Shown one piece after another: positions 1 through 8,685 of a stretch of 37,236 bases of DNA. The first letter of the stretch is position 1; each line of letters begins with the position of its first letter. A model generated the notes under the pieces. It saw nothing but the letters and a program-made list of their open reading frames with translations, did not search any database and was not told the origin of the DNA. Source of the stretch: JAPUDQ01 sp964535835 (GTDB taxonomy: Bacteria; Patescibacteriota; Saccharimonadia; Saccharimonadales; Saccharimonadaceae); contig CAZHUZ010000006.1 in assembly GCA_964535835.1 (NCBI GenBank), forward strand, positions 1 to 37,236, given 5' to 3'. The translations under genes and the position numbers were made by a program.

Positions 1-572
1 AATTTTTACACGTTGATCATGATGTCATTCGCAAAAAACTGCGTGATATCGGCGCAGTATGCGAGCAGCCAATGCGTTTGATGCGACGCATGACATTTGA
101 TAATTCGTCAATGAAATCAAAGAATGCCTTTTTGCGGGTGCGTGATGAAGGGTATCGAATGGTGATGACCTACAAACAATTTGATAGTCTCACAGTTGAT
201 GGTGCCAAAGAAATTGAAATTATTGTCGATGATTTTGAACGCGCCATAGCACTTGTGAAATCGCTTGACGACAATTGGCTTCGTATGAGCTTTCAGGAGT
301 CAAGACGTGAGACATGGCGACTAGGTAATGTAGAAGTTGTTCTCGATGAATGGCCCTGGCTTGATCCGTATATTGAGGTGGAAGCATCTTCCGAAAATGA
401 AATAACTGACATAGCGAACCAACTGGGGCTTACTATGGCATCAGCTGTTTATGGTGATGTGATGGTAGCGTACAGGGCACAGTATCCGCATTTGGGTGAG
501 CATGATACTGTTGGTAATCTACCTGAGGTTCGTTTCGATACTCCGTTGCCTGACTTATTTAAAATCAGTTAA
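1..572 (+). CDS. CYTH-domain protein (class IV adenylate cyclase-like), 5' end missing
   Basis: The reading frame is open from base 3, so the true start lies before the window. The visible protein carries CYTH hallmarks: FLRVRDEG, then YRMVMTYK, then an EIEIIVDD segment, and RRETWRLGNVEVVLDEWPWL followed by an acidic IEVE strand. These basic and acidic strands line the tunnel that binds triphosphate in the CYTH family (class IV adenylate cyclases, thiamine triphosphatases, inorganic triphosphatases). The N-terminal ExExK motif would be in the missing part, so catalytic competence cannot be judged. The class IV cyclase-like subgroup is common in Patescibacteria, but the substrate is unknown. 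Its 3' end overlaps the convergent 84-aa gene by 18 nt. Confidence 0.8.
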   Translation, partial: FLHVDHDVIRKKLRDIGAVCEQPMRLMRRMTFDNSSMKSKNAFLRVRDEGYRMVMTYKQFDSLTVDGAKEIEIIVDDFERAIALVKSLDDNWLRMSFQESRRETWRLGNVEVVLDEWPWLDPYIEVEASSENEITDIANQLGLTMASAVYGDVMVAYRAQYPHLGEHDTVGNLPEVRFDTPLPDLFKIS

Positions 573-809
573 CAACGGTAGAGCATCTTGCGGTATCTTT
601 AATACTACAGCTAAGCGCTCAAGTTGTTGAAACTTGCCATAACGTATCGGTGTGCCGTCTGCATGATAGAGGCGATAATAATGGTCAAAATGGCGTATTT
701 CGCCGCGGAAGTTTTGGGCGCTAGTTGGCTCATTGATACGCCGTATATACCACCCGCTCGGTTCATGATCGATGATACGCTTTAGTTTTGCATAATGGTT
801 AAATGCCAT
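555..809 (-). CDS. Hypothetical protein, 84 aa
   Basis: I do not recognise a named family. The protein is small and soluble, rich in aromatic and charged residues (WYIRRINEPTSAQNFRGEI, then HFDHYYRLYHADG), with no signal peptide or membrane segment. The composition looks like a real folded domain, and I believe similar short proteins occur in Saccharibacteria. It converges on the CYTH gene with an 18-nt overlap of 3' ends. It has no Shine-Dalgarno. A -10-like TATACT on the minus strand (816-821) sits 6 nt before the ATG, which would give a leaderless transcript. It shares this short AT-rich region with the divergent gene at 845. Confidence 0.6.
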   Translation of the reverse strand: MAFNHYAKLKRIIDHEPSGWYIRRINEPTSAQNFRGEIRHFDHYYRLYHADGTPIRYGKFQQLERLAVVLKIPQDALPLLTDFK

Positions 810-815
810 GTCGAT

Positions 816-823
816 AGTATAAT
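816..823. promoter_or_regulatory. Overlapping divergent -10 elements
   Basis: Plus strand: TATAAT at 818-823, then Shine-Dalgarno AAAGGA at 834-839 and the ATG at 845. Minus strand: TATACT over 816-821, 6 nt before the ATG of the 84-aa gene. Neither direction has a good -35 hexamer. The two transcripts would start from the same few bases and so could compete for RNA polymerase. Confidence 0.45.
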
Positions 824-844
824 AGACGCAGTGAAAGGATAAAA

Positions 845-1840
845 ATGAAACAATACAACTTTACTCCCTATACCGACAAAAATGTTAGCTACCAAGAAGC
901 GAAACAATACATAGATCCTCAACAACGTTTAGCTGTAATCATTATGGCAGTGGCGGCGGTACCGGTGATATTACTCATCATGGCGCCGGCGATGTTTCGA
1001 TCAACAGGGCAATTTAGAGCGGACTGGTTCATAGTTGTACCTATAGCTATCTTCTTGGCGGTTGTTGGAGTAATTTGGTGGGGCATGATTAATGATGCAC
1101 GTAGAAAAGTTCGCATGAGTAGATTCGCCACCACAAATGGTCTGGAGTTTGGCTATAATATCGTTGATCCTAACTATCATGGTATATATTTTAATTTTGG
1201 TAGCGATCGTAAAATCGCCGAATGTCTGCGTACACCTGATGGTGTAGAGTTAGGGCGATATTATTATGAGACAGGAAGGGGGCGCAGTCGACGATCACAC
1301 AATCTCGGATATGCAAGATTCCGTTTGACGCGTAACCTGCCTAATATCGTTCTCGATAGCAAAAAGAATAATTTCTTGGGAATCACAAATCTACCATCAA
1401 CTTTTTCGCGTGATCAAAAACTACAACTTGAGGGTAATTTCAATGACTATTATTCGCTGTATGCACCCAAAGAATATGAGCGTGATGTGCTCTATATTTT
1501 CACACCCGATGTTATGCAGGCCTTTATCGATACCCAAAAATCAATCGATGTCGAGATCGTAGACAACGAGCTGTATATTTATGCCGAAAAAATGTCTGAT
1601 TTGTCCAAGCCTGATAATTTTCAGCAGCTGATGCATATCGTCGATATACTCGGCGATAAAGTTGAAAAATCTTCGGACCGCTATACTGATGAACGTGTTG
1701 GTAACTTTTCCAAAAACATTGTGGCTCGGCCAGGTCAGCGACTCAGGACGTCAGTGAGTATTGTCACGGTTATCATTATAATTTATTTTGTGTTTAATAT
1801 CGTGATGAATTTTTTACCTATTTTTAATGGCGATCGATAA
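845..1840 (+). CDS. Membrane protein of unknown function, DUF3137-like
   Basis: A 331-aa protein with two N-terminal membrane segments (about residues 30-50 and 61-81), a soluble middle of about 210 residues and a third membrane segment near the C-terminus (about 301-327). The middle holds LEGNFNDYYSLYAP followed by VLYIFTPDVMQAFID and then DVEIVDNELYIY. That order resembles DUF3137-type membrane proteins, in which a fused soluble domain sits between helices. The resemblance is by eye and the function is unknown. The start is supported by AAAGGA 5 nt upstream and a TATAAT at 818-823. The next gene has its own TATAAT and SD, so it need not be co-transcribed. Confidence 0.7.
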   Translation: MKQYNFTPYTDKNVSYQEAKQYIDPQQRLAVIIMAVAAVPVILLIMAPAMFRSTGQFRADWFIVVPIAIFLAVVGVIWWGMINDARRKVRMSRFATTNGLEFGYNIVDPNYHGIYFNFGSDRKIAECLRTPDGVELGRYYYETGRGRSRRSHNLGYARFRLTRNLPNIVLDSKKNNFLGITNLPSTFSRDQKLQLEGNFNDYYSLYAPKEYERDVLYIFTPDVMQAFIDTQKSIDVEIVDNELYIYAEKMSDLSKPDNFQQLMHIVDILGDKVEKSSDRYTDERVGNFSKNIVARPGQRLRTSVSIVTVIIIIYFVFNIVMNFLPIFNGDR

Positions 1841-1852
1841 TAAAACTCCTGT

Positions 1853-1876
1853 TATAATTACCATAAAATAGGAGGA
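1853..1876 (+). promoter_or_regulatory. Promoter -10 and SD for the TspO-like gene
   Basis: TATAAT at 1853-1858 is followed by GGAGGA at 1871-1876 and the ATG at 1880. No convincing -35 is present. The expected 5' leader is about 15 nt. Confidence 0.45.
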
Positions 1877-1879
1877 CGT

Positions 1880-2701
1880 ATGGTAGCAACGAGTAAAAAT
1901 CTCGTAAAACGGTGGTGGGCGGCAGTGGCTTTTGGTGTGATGGTACTCATCAACGCAGCAGCAAATATACTACCGATCAATGGCAATAGCAGCGCTGAGG
2001 TAAGTGATAGTTACCCAAATCTTTTTGCACCAGCAGGCTATACATTCGCTATATGGGGAGTGATATATTTATTGCTGGGACTATATAGCGCATGGCAACT
2101 TGGATACATGCGAAATAATCGTTCAAGATTGAGTCAAAAAACAATTGATGAAATTACGCCGCTCTATATCATGTCATCAGTACTCAATGTAGCTTGGATA
2201 TTCGCGTGGCACTACCGAATCATATGGTTGTCACTAGTTCTGATAATTGGTATGTTAATATGTCTTATCCAAATAAATAATTTGCTGTACAAAGAAAAGT
2301 TTTCTCTCCAAGAAAGGCTTCTCGTCAAAGCACCATTTAGTATATATTTTGGCTGGCTAACAGTTGCAACCATTGCGAATGTCTGCGTGTGGCTCGTGAG
2401 TAGTGGGTGGGATGGATTTGGGCAGAGCGACCAATTCTGGATGGTGAGTGTGCTTATAATTGGCGCAGTGATTGGCATAGCAACAATGGTACGAAATACT
2501 GATTGCGCTTATGGCGCGGTTATCGTTTGGGCATTTGGGGGAATATTAGTAAAACATTTATCAGAGAAAGGATGGGATGGTGCCTATCCGTTAGTAATCG
2601 GAGCGCTCATACCTACGGTCATTGTGCTGGTTATAGCGACGATTATCATTTTTATACGAGCCTATGAGACACAAATGCGTCCATTGCTCAAGAAACAATA
2701 A
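1880..2701 (+). CDS. TspO/MBR-like tryptophan-rich membrane protein
   Basis: A 273-aa polytopic membrane protein with about seven to eight hydrophobic helices. The segment NLFAPAGYTFAIWGVIYLLL, near residues 46-65, is the characteristic pattern of the long TspO-like proteins (about 270 aa) rather than of the 150-aa classical TspO. Several helices are Trp-rich, as expected for the family. TspO proteins bind porphyrins and hydrophobic ligands in membranes; the role of the long bacterial subgroup is not established. A strong SD (GGAGGA) lies 3 nt before the ATG. The next gene starts about 10 nt after the stop and is probably co-transcribed. Confidence 0.72.
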   Translation: MVATSKNLVKRWWAAVAFGVMVLINAAANILPINGNSSAEVSDSYPNLFAPAGYTFAIWGVIYLLLGLYSAWQLGYMRNNRSRLSQKTIDEITPLYIMSSVLNVAWIFAWHYRIIWLSLVLIIGMLICLIQINNLLYKEKFSLQERLLVKAPFSIYFGWLTVATIANVCVWLVSSGWDGFGQSDQFWMVSVLIIGAVIGIATMVRNTDCAYGAVIVWAFGGILVKHLSEKGWDGAYPLVIGALIPTVIVLVIATIIIFIRAYETQMRPLLKKQ

Positions 2702-2712
2702 AGGAGGATATG

Positions 2713-3300
2713 ATGGGATTTTGGCAAGGTTTGCAGCGAATGATAAGCGGTCAGCCCGTCTATCAAGAACAGGACCTGCGGCAAACAAGACGTGCAGGTG
2801 ATGATGATGAGGACCTCTGGGAGGGAAGGACAATAACAGATAAAAACACTGCGCAACCAACCGATGATGTGGCGCAGGATGTCAAGCCGCAAGATGATTT
2901 AGAGCAGCCTTCGGATAATCTTCATACTTCTACCGGTGAAAAAATTATCCCTGAGGTGTCAGCAGGGGAATGTGAGACACATGTCAGTGGCGACCATAGA
3001 GAGATATGGATAAAGCTAAGCAATGATTCACCTGTAGACCTGCTGTTTGAGAAAATGTATTTTTTGGGACAAACAGTACGTGTTGATCATTATATGAGAT
3101 CCGGGGAGGAGAGGGAGTTCAAAGTATATAGTGGGCCAATTTTAAAAAATGGGGCATACACCAAAGCATCTCTCTATTATAAAATTGTGCAAAATACTGA
3201 TTATTTTCAAGCGGATTTTGAAGTAAGATATCATTGCGAATCAGATGGCGAATACGAAGTAACCCAGTTAAAATTAATCCCGCCCATTAGAGATATATAA
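2713..3300 (+). CDS. Hypothetical acidic soluble protein
   Basis: About 195 aa, unknown family. Residues 1 to about 85 are low-complexity, acidic and probably disordered (DDDEDLWEG, repeated DD and Q). The second half alternates hydrophobic and polar residues, like a beta-sandwich (REIWIKLSNDSPVDLLFEKMYFLG, shown here in part, then YTKASLYYKIVQ). No signal peptide or membrane helix is seen. Two adjacent ATGs exist at 2710 and 2713. GGAGG at 2703-2707 is 2 nt from the first and 5 nt from the second, so 2713 is preferred. It follows the TspO-like gene closely, suggesting one transcript. Confidence 0.62.
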   Translation: MGFWQGLQRMISGQPVYQEQDLRQTRRAGDDDEDLWEGRTITDKNTAQPTDDVAQDVKPQDDLEQPSDNLHTSTGEKIIPEVSAGECETHVSGDHREIWIKLSNDSPVDLLFEKMYFLGQTVRVDHYMRSGEEREFKVYSGPILKNGAYTKASLYYKIVQNTDYFQADFEVRYHCESDGEYEVTQLKLIPPIRDI

Positions 3301-3328
3301 ATACCTCTACAAAACAGATAAAATATGG

Positions 3329-3360
3329 TATAGTAATCATAGATAGTTATAATAAAGGAG
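3329..3360 (+). promoter_or_regulatory. Candidate promoter of the Excalibur protein gene
   Basis: TATAGT at 3329-3334 and TATAAT at 3348-3353 are alternative -10 boxes. AAAGGAG ends at 3360. The ATG at 3373 is 12 nt after GGAG, an unusually long spacing. If the second -10 were used, transcription would start after the SD. Confidence 0.3.
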
Positions 3361-3372
3361 TTACGAATTAGT

Positions 3373-3912
3373 ATGGCACAATCACGACGATCACGCGCTG
3401 CTACGGCAGATAGCGATATGGTAACAACAAAAGGTGAGCAAAAAGGTATATTTCTCCGAGGTGCTGACTATTTACTCTCACGATTACCGTTTACAAAATA
3501 CAAATATCAAAGCTGGTCAAAAACTAAACGAATCGTCGTCGGGTATTTGCTATGGTTGGTGGTATTGCCGGTTATTCCACTTGCTATTATGGCGGTCATG
3601 TACGCACGTGATCCCGAAGGATTTAAAAAGAGTCCTGCCTTTGCAATTCTCAGTGTCATCACCGTTGCATGGTTAGGCTTGGGCCTCGGGTATGTAAATA
3701 CACAGGTCCCAGTTGATAGTGCCGACGGTAAAGTATCAAATGGTTCATTGCAAAATGTCAAAGACCGCTCAACTAGTGAGCCGACCAATGGACGAACATT
3801 TGAGAACTGCACAGCTGCATTTAACGCTGGTGTGTTTGATATCAAACGTTCTGATAAGTCCTACGAACCCCGCCTTGACCGTGACGGTGATGGCATAGCC
3901 TGCGAACGCTAA
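3373..3912 (+). CDS. Membrane protein with C-terminal Excalibur calcium-binding domain
   Basis: A 179-aa protein with two membrane segments (about residues 54-77 and 89-108), a Ser/Asn-rich linker and a C-terminal domain at about 143-179. That domain contains FENCTAAFNAG and ends with LDRDGDGIACER. The paired cysteines and the DxDxDGxxCE ending are the Excalibur signature, a small extracellular calcium-binding module often attached to nucleases or surface proteins. No nuclease domain is present here. The topology would place the Excalibur module outside the membrane if the N-terminus is outside, or inside otherwise; the basic N-terminus and two helices leave this open. Confidence 0.8.
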   Translation: MAQSRRSRAATADSDMVTTKGEQKGIFLRGADYLLSRLPFTKYKYQSWSKTKRIVVGYLLWLVVLPVIPLAIMAVMYARDPEGFKKSPAFAILSVITVAWLGLGLGYVNTQVPVDSADGKVSNGSLQNVKDRSTSEPTNGRTFENCTAAFNAGVFDIKRSDKSYEPRLDRDGDGIACER

Positions 3913-3931
3913 GAATCGTTGTAGTATTTTG

Positions 3932-3967
3932 TTGTACCGTGGTTGGATTGATCTAACCACGGTACAA
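3932..3967 (+). terminator. 13-bp perfect inverted repeat between the Excalibur and helicase genes
   Basis: TTGTACCGTGGTT at 3932-3944 is the exact reverse complement of 3955-3967, around a 10-nt loop. The T-tract that follows is poor (TTGTTGTAATG). It could be a weak terminator for the upstream gene. Its right arm also contains TACAAT (3963-3968), a plausible -10 for the helicase gene 7 nt before its ATG, so it may instead be an operator. Confidence 0.5.
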
Positions 3968-3975
3968 TTGTTGTA

Positions 3976-5535
3976 ATGGATCAAGACTTAGCATTGGAGA
4001 TAATGTTGGAGGGGCACAACGTTTTGCTGACGGGACCCGCTGGTTCTGGCAAAACATACGTACTTAACCAATTTATTCGACGCGCAAAACAAGCCAAGAA
4101 ACATGTCTCAGTCACAGCCACAACTGGCCTTGCTGCAACGCATATAGGCGGCAACACGATTCATAGCTGGAGCGGTATAGGTATTCATGATGAGCTTCCT
4201 GCTGATTTTGAGGACTACCTGCTCAAGAGTCGGCGAGACACAATTGAGCTGACTGATGTGCTCGTCATCGATGAGATAAGTATGATGCATGATTTTCGAC
4301 TCGATATGGTCGATAAAGTAACTCGAGTAGTACGGCAGGATGAGCGACCATTTGGCGGTATACAGGTCGTGTTGTGCGGTGATTTTTTTCAGCTACCGCC
4401 AATCAATCGCGATGAAGGAAAATCGGGTAGTTTTGTCGTCAATGCGGCAGTTTGGCAGACGCTTGATCCGGTCATTTGCTATCTAGGAGAGCAGCATCGA
4501 CAGGAGGATGAGGTATTGCTGGCTATACTCAACGCGCTACGTCAGGGGGATATTCGTCGTCATCATGCCGAGACATTGTTAGGCCGTATCGATGCGGCGC
4601 TCGATGACGATACCGTGACTGAGCTACACACGGTCAATGTTGATGTTGACCGCATCAACACTGCTCGTTTGCAGGCACTCGATGGCGAAGAAAAGGTGTA
4701 CGAAGCGACCACGACGGGAGCCGAAAATTACGTACAATCACTCAAGCGCTCGTGTTTGGCACAGGAGAAGCTAGTTCTCAAGCAGGGTGCCCTTGTCATG
4801 GCGATCAAAAATAGTCCAGAGCGCAAATACGTCAATGGCAGTATTGGTACGGTCATAGGGTTTGATGTACTAACCAATTATCCTATCGTGGAATTTCGTA
4901 GCGGTCGTACAGTGACGATGAAGCCAGATAGTTGGGAGCTACGTGACGGCGATAAAAAACGTGCTGGGCTCAGTCAAGTACCGTTACGACTAGCGTATGC
5001 TATCACAGTCCATAAGAGCCAAGGTATGACACTTGACGCAGCGCGGATTGATTTACGGCGGGCTTTTGTCGAGGGGATGGGCTATGTTGCGTTGTCGCGC
5101 GTACGATCACTCGAAGGATTGAGTCTCATTGGGATTAATCGCATGGCACTGCGTATTAGCGATGAAGCCTTGCGTATCGATGAGCATTTGCGTAAGAAGG
5201 CCTGTGATGATCACGCTCGGTTTGAGCACCTACGTAAAAATGCCGAAAAGCGACGTAAAAATGAAGCGAAAAAGGCTAGTGAAAAAGCCAAAAAAGCTTC
5301 TAGTTGGGCAGAACGCCTGGCTAGTATGAGGGAAAAACATCCCAATGCCTATCGTCCATGGTCTGATAAGGACGATACAGAATTAAAGCAATTATTTCAA
5401 AACGGTACTGATCTCAAAACTCTCAGCAAAAAATTCGGTCGTCATGAACGCTCAATTTTGTTGCGATTGCAGAAACATTTTGGGGAAGATGTCATACCGT
5501 TAGACGATAGGGGTATAATAAGTACGAGAAAATGA
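3976..5535 (+). CDS. Pif1-like SF1B DNA helicase
   Basis: A 519-aa ATPase. Walker A GPAGSGKT is at residues 20-27. It is followed by the motif Ia-like TATTGLAATHIGGNTIHSW, Walker B VIDEISMM near residue 97, and motif III LCGDFFQLPP. The C-terminal helicase motifs are AYAITVHKSQGMTLD and GYVALSRVRSLEGLSL. This order is typical of Pif1/RecD-like 5'-3' helicases. After residue 390 there is a highly charged Lys/Ala/Glu helix, then a compact helical tail (RPWSDKDDTELKQLFQ, then LKTLSKKFGRHERSIL) resembling a Myb/SANT or HTH-like DNA-binding unit, common at the end of helicases in Patescibacteria. No SD is seen before the ATG. The stop overlaps an upstream ATG of the MMPL gene (ATGA). Confidence 0.88.
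   Translation: MDQDLALEIMLEGHNVLLTGPAGSGKTYVLNQFIRRAKQAKKHVSVTATTGLAATHIGGNTIHSWSGIGIHDELPADFEDYLLKSRRDTIELTDVLVIDEISMMHDFRLDMVDKVTRVVRQDERPFGGIQVVLCGDFFQLPPINRDEGKSGSFVVNAAVWQTLDPVICYLGEQHRQEDEVLLAILNALRQGDIRRHHAETLLGRIDAALDDDTVTELHTVNVDVDRINTARLQALDGEEKVYEATTTGAENYVQSLKRSCLAQEKLVLKQGALVMAIKNSPERKYVNGSIGTVIGFDVLTNYPIVEFRSGRTVTMKPDSWELRDGDKKRAGLSQVPLRLAYAITVHKSQGMTLDAARIDLRRAFVEGMGYVALSRVRSLEGLSLIGINRMALRISDEALRIDEHLRKKACDDHARFEHLRKNAEKRRKNEAKKASEKAKKASSWAERLASMREKHPNAYRPWSDKDDTELKQLFQNGTDLKTLSKKFGRHERSILLRLQKHFGEDVIPLDDRGIISTRK
5514..5519 (+). promoter_or_regulatory. -10 box inside the helicase 3' end
   Basis: TATAAT at 5514-5519 would start transcription near 5526, just before the SD (AAGGGGGA, 5543-5550) of the MMPL gene. 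It supports a transporter start at 5553 rather than 5532. Confidence 0.4.
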
Positions 5536-5552
5536 GAAGGATAAGGGGGAAA

Positions 5553-7868
5553 ATGAAATTTATTTCGTCGCCGCCGAAATGGTTGCGGATAATGATACCA
5601 ACGGTGTTGATAGCAATGTGGTTTATTGTGGCGGGAGTTGGTGGCCCGTATTTTGGGCGAATCAGTGAAGTTTCCGATATTGATTTGTCGGCTTTTTTAC
5701 CCAAAAATGCTGAATCGACCAAAGTCAATGAAGAGTTGACAAAGTTTCGTGATCAAAAAACTATTCCGGCCATAATTGTATTTACCGCCAAGCGTGGTGA
5801 TATTACCGATTTTCATGTCCAGCGTATCAATGACCGGATACCTGAAATCGAAAAAGCAGATGGCGTTGTGGGCGATGTGTCGCCAGCTATCGTTGCCAAA
5901 GACAAAAAAGCCGCATTTGTTGTCGTGCAGACGGATAGTGAATCAAAAATACGTGATGTGCTCAACAATGCTACGAAGCCATTAGGACAATCTTCGCTAA
6001 ATGACCTGATATATAAAGTTACTGGTCCGGCGGGGTTTGCCGCTGATTTGACAAAAGCCTTTGGGGGTATCGACGGTATCTTGCTCGTAACGGCATTGAC
6101 CGTGGTATTTGTGATCCTATTGATCGTCTATCGTTCGATATTGTTGCCAATCATCGTACTGATCACAAGTATGTTTGCTTTGACAGCGAGTATATTTATA
6201 GTTTGGACTATGGCAAAAAATGGGCTAGTACAGATCAATGGCCAAGTGCAGGGGATATTATTTATTCTTGTGATTGGGGCAGCAACTGATTATTCACTGC
6301 TGTATATTTCGCGTTATCGTGAAGAACTCTACAAGCTCGCTTCGACGTGGCAGGCAACTCATGCGGCGCTCCGAGGGGCATGGGAACCAATCATCGCCAG
6401 CGGGGGGACGGTTATCGCGGGACTAATGTGCCTACTCTTTAGTGATCTTGCATCAAATAAAGCACTTGGCCCAGTCGGATCGATCGGAATTGTGATGGCG
6501 ATGCTGGCAGCTCTGACATTTTTGCCCGTCGTCTTGTATGCTGTAGGGCGAGCAAGTTTTTGGCCGGCTAGACCAAAAGCCGATGCGATAAGTCGTAAAA
6601 AGCATGAGGCGAAATTGGCGCGTGGTCTATGGCATAATGTCGGCGTGTTTGTTGCTAGCCATCCTCGCGCTATTTGGCTGTCCTGCATTATTTTACTTGG
6701 AGCTGCTTCGCTGCATTACTTCCAGTTACGAGCAGACGGTGTTGAGCAAAGTCGTTTGATCGTCGGGTATTCTGAGGCGCGTGAAGGCCAAGATATACTC
6801 GATGCTCATTTTCCTGCAGGTTCAGGTAGCCCAGTATTTGTGCTTGCTTCGTCACTGGGATATGAGCGTTTGGCAAGCGATATCGAATCAGACAAGGGTA
6901 TTGATAGCATAGCCGTTACGGCAGACAATTCTCCTAGTGGGGTAAAACCGCTTGGCCGACAAGAGGCATCAATCAAATCTGATATTCGTCGACAAGTTCA
7001 AAAAAAGTATGATGAGCAAATTGCTCCGCTGACAGCACAGCAAGAGGCTATAGCTGCACAGTACGGTCCAGAAGTAGCCTCAGCCATGATGGAATCTGCG
7101 TTGTCGCAAATACCATCGGTGGATAGTATCGTTGATCAGGCATATCCATTTGCTGATGCGTCGGCAAAGGTTGTTGATAATCTCGTACTGCTGCAGGCAA
7201 CGCTGAGAGACTCTCCTGATTCACAGGCCGCAAAAGATACGGTGCAGCGTCTCAGAGCGCTCGTCAGAAGCCGCGATAGTAACGCGCTTGTCGGTGGACC
7301 GACAGCAATCCAATATGATACAAATATCGCATCGATCCATGATCGCCAGACTATTATCCCGATTGTGCTACTGGCGATTACGTTGATATTGATGCTATTA
7401 CTACGCTCTATCGTCGCTCCACTGCTGCTACTTGTGACGACAGTATTATCATTTGGAGCAAGTCTCGGTATTGCGGCATGGTTATTTAATGATATCTGGA
7501 AATTTCCCGGGGCAGATCCATCAGTGATACTATACAGTTTTGTCTTTTTGGTGGCACTCGGGATTGATTACAATATCTTTTTGATGACACGTGTTCGTGA
7601 GGAGTCGCTATCGATTGGTACGCAAAATGGGATTATAAAAGGGCTAGTCGTGACAGGAGGTGTCATTACGAGCGCAGGCATAGTGCTGGCAGCTACGTTT
7701 GCTGCATTGGGAGTGATTCCAATTCTGTTTCTATTTCAATTAGCCTTTATCGTCGCCTTTGGGGTGTTGCTTGATACAATTGTCGTCCGATCGCTTCTGG
7801 TACCGGCATTAATCAAAGATCTTGGCTCAGTCGTATGGTGGCCAAGTAGCTTGCAGAAAAAGAAATAA
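5553..7868 (+). CDS. MMPL/RND-superfamily membrane transporter
   Basis: About 771 aa with the duplicated MMPL plan: one N-terminal helix, an extracellular loop, a five- to six-helix bundle, a second extracellular loop and a second bundle. Each bundle has the family's acidic helix: GAATDYSLLYISRYREE in the first half and ALGIDYNIFLMTRVREE in the second. These Asp-Tyr pairs are the proton-relay residues in MmpL3-like proteins. The second loop contains a Gln/Ala-rich helical stretch (QKKYDEQIAPLTAQQEA). Substrates of related proteins are lipids, lipoglycans or peptides; none can be inferred here. An in-frame ATG at 5532 overlaps the helicase stop, but AAGGGGGA sits directly before the ATG at 5553, so that start is preferred. 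It converges on pheA with a 1-nt gap. Confidence 0.9.
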   Translation: MKFISSPPKWLRIMIPTVLIAMWFIVAGVGGPYFGRISEVSDIDLSAFLPKNAESTKVNEELTKFRDQKTIPAIIVFTAKRGDITDFHVQRINDRIPEIEKADGVVGDVSPAIVAKDKKAAFVVVQTDSESKIRDVLNNATKPLGQSSLNDLIYKVTGPAGFAADLTKAFGGIDGILLVTALTVVFVILLIVYRSILLPIIVLITSMFALTASIFIVWTMAKNGLVQINGQVQGILFILVIGAATDYSLLYISRYREELYKLASTWQATHAALRGAWEPIIASGGTVIAGLMCLLFSDLASNKALGPVGSIGIVMAMLAALTFLPVVLYAVGRASFWPARPKADAISRKKHEAKLARGLWHNVGVFVASHPRAIWLSCIILLGAASLHYFQLRADGVEQSRLIVGYSEAREGQDILDAHFPAGSGSPVFVLASSLGYERLASDIESDKGIDSIAVTADNSPSGVKPLGRQEASIKSDIRRQVQKKYDEQIAPLTAQQEAIAAQYGPEVASAMMESALSQIPSVDSIVDQAYPFADASAKVVDNLVLLQATLRDSPDSQAAKDTVQRLRALVRSRDSNALVGGPTAIQYDTNIASIHDRQTIIPIVLLAITLILMLLLRSIVAPLLLLVTTVLSFGASLGIAAWLFNDIWKFPGADPSVILYSFVFLVALGIDYNIFLMTRVREESLSIGTQNGIIKGLVVTGGVITSAGIVLAATFAALGVIPILFLFQLAFIVAFGVLLDTIVVRSLLVPALIKDLGSVVWWPSSLQKKK

Positions 7869-7869
7869 A

Positions 7870-8685
7870 CTATTCATCGCTTGCGTGGTAATGTCCCAGG
7901 CAGATCACTTCGCATTGCTGGGCTTTTAGTTCATCAATGATAGCTCGGACTATCGATGGACTGCACTCGGCGTCGATAAAAAAATGATAGCGAAATCGTT
8001 CACCTCGTATAGGACGGGACGTTAGCTTGCTGAGATTTATGTGATATTTGTCAAAAATACCCAGTGCGCGATAGAGGGCACCAGGTTGATGAGAAGTCGT
8101 CAAGACAAGTGATGCCTTGTTGGCGTTTGCTGGCGCTACGCCTTTTGGATCGATGATAAAAAATCGTGTGAGATTTGTTTTTTCGTCTTCTATATCTTTG
8201 ACAATGATAGGAAGATTATGAAGCTTGGCGGCTTGTTTGCCGGCGATAGCTGCCGTATATGGCGAATCAAGTTGCTTGATATATTCGACGGCACCGGCGG
8301 TATCGTGGTGTTCGACAATTTCGGCATCGGGAAGATAGCGTTCAAGCCACTCACGGCACTGATCGAGCGCGACGGGATGCGAATATACCTCGGTGATGTC
8401 AGCTAGTTGTACACCGGGTAGAGCAATCAATTGTTGATGGATATGCTCGATTGCTTCGCCAACGATCGGAAATCGGTACTGTAATAAAAGATCGTATACT
8501 TCGCTAATTGGTCCATAAAGAGAGTTTTCGACAGCGCAGACAGCATGTTGAGCCTGGTTATTTTCAAGCGCAGCAAAAACGTCATGAAATGTTTCGCAAC
8601 ATATTCGATCTATTGTGTCATCAAAATATTGGCGAGCGACGCTGTCGTGGAATGAACCTGCTTGGCCCTGTATGGCAATTTTCAT
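7870..8685 (-). CDS. pheA: Prephenate dehydratase with ACT domain
   Basis: A 271-aa monofunctional prephenate dehydratase (prephenate to phenylpyruvate, CO2 and water). The N-terminal periplasmic-binding-like fold starts MKIAIQGQAGSFHDSVA and contains AVENSLYGPI. The catalytic TRF motif is at residues 173-175 (NLTRFFII). The C-terminal ACT domain (about 190-265) has PGALYRALGIF and TSRPIRGERFRYHFFID. The usual ESRP of the phenylalanine-sensing loop reads TSRP here. The start overlaps the stop of the LssY_C gene by 4 nt (ATGA), so translation is probably coupled. No other aromatic pathway gene lies nearby, which is odd for an organism expected to scavenge amino acids. Confidence 0.93.
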   Translation of the reverse strand: MKIAIQGQAGSFHDSVARQYFDDTIDRICCETFHDVFAALENNQAQHAVCAVENSLYGPISEVYDLLLQYRFPIVGEAIEHIHQQLIALPGVQLADITEVYSHPVALDQCREWLERYLPDAEIVEHHDTAGAVEYIKQLDSPYTAAIAGKQAAKLHNLPIIVKDIEDEKTNLTRFFIIDPKGVAPANANKASLVLTTSHQPGALYRALGIFDKYHINLSKLTSRPIRGERFRYHFFIDAECSPSIVRAIIDELKAQQCEVICLGHYHASDE

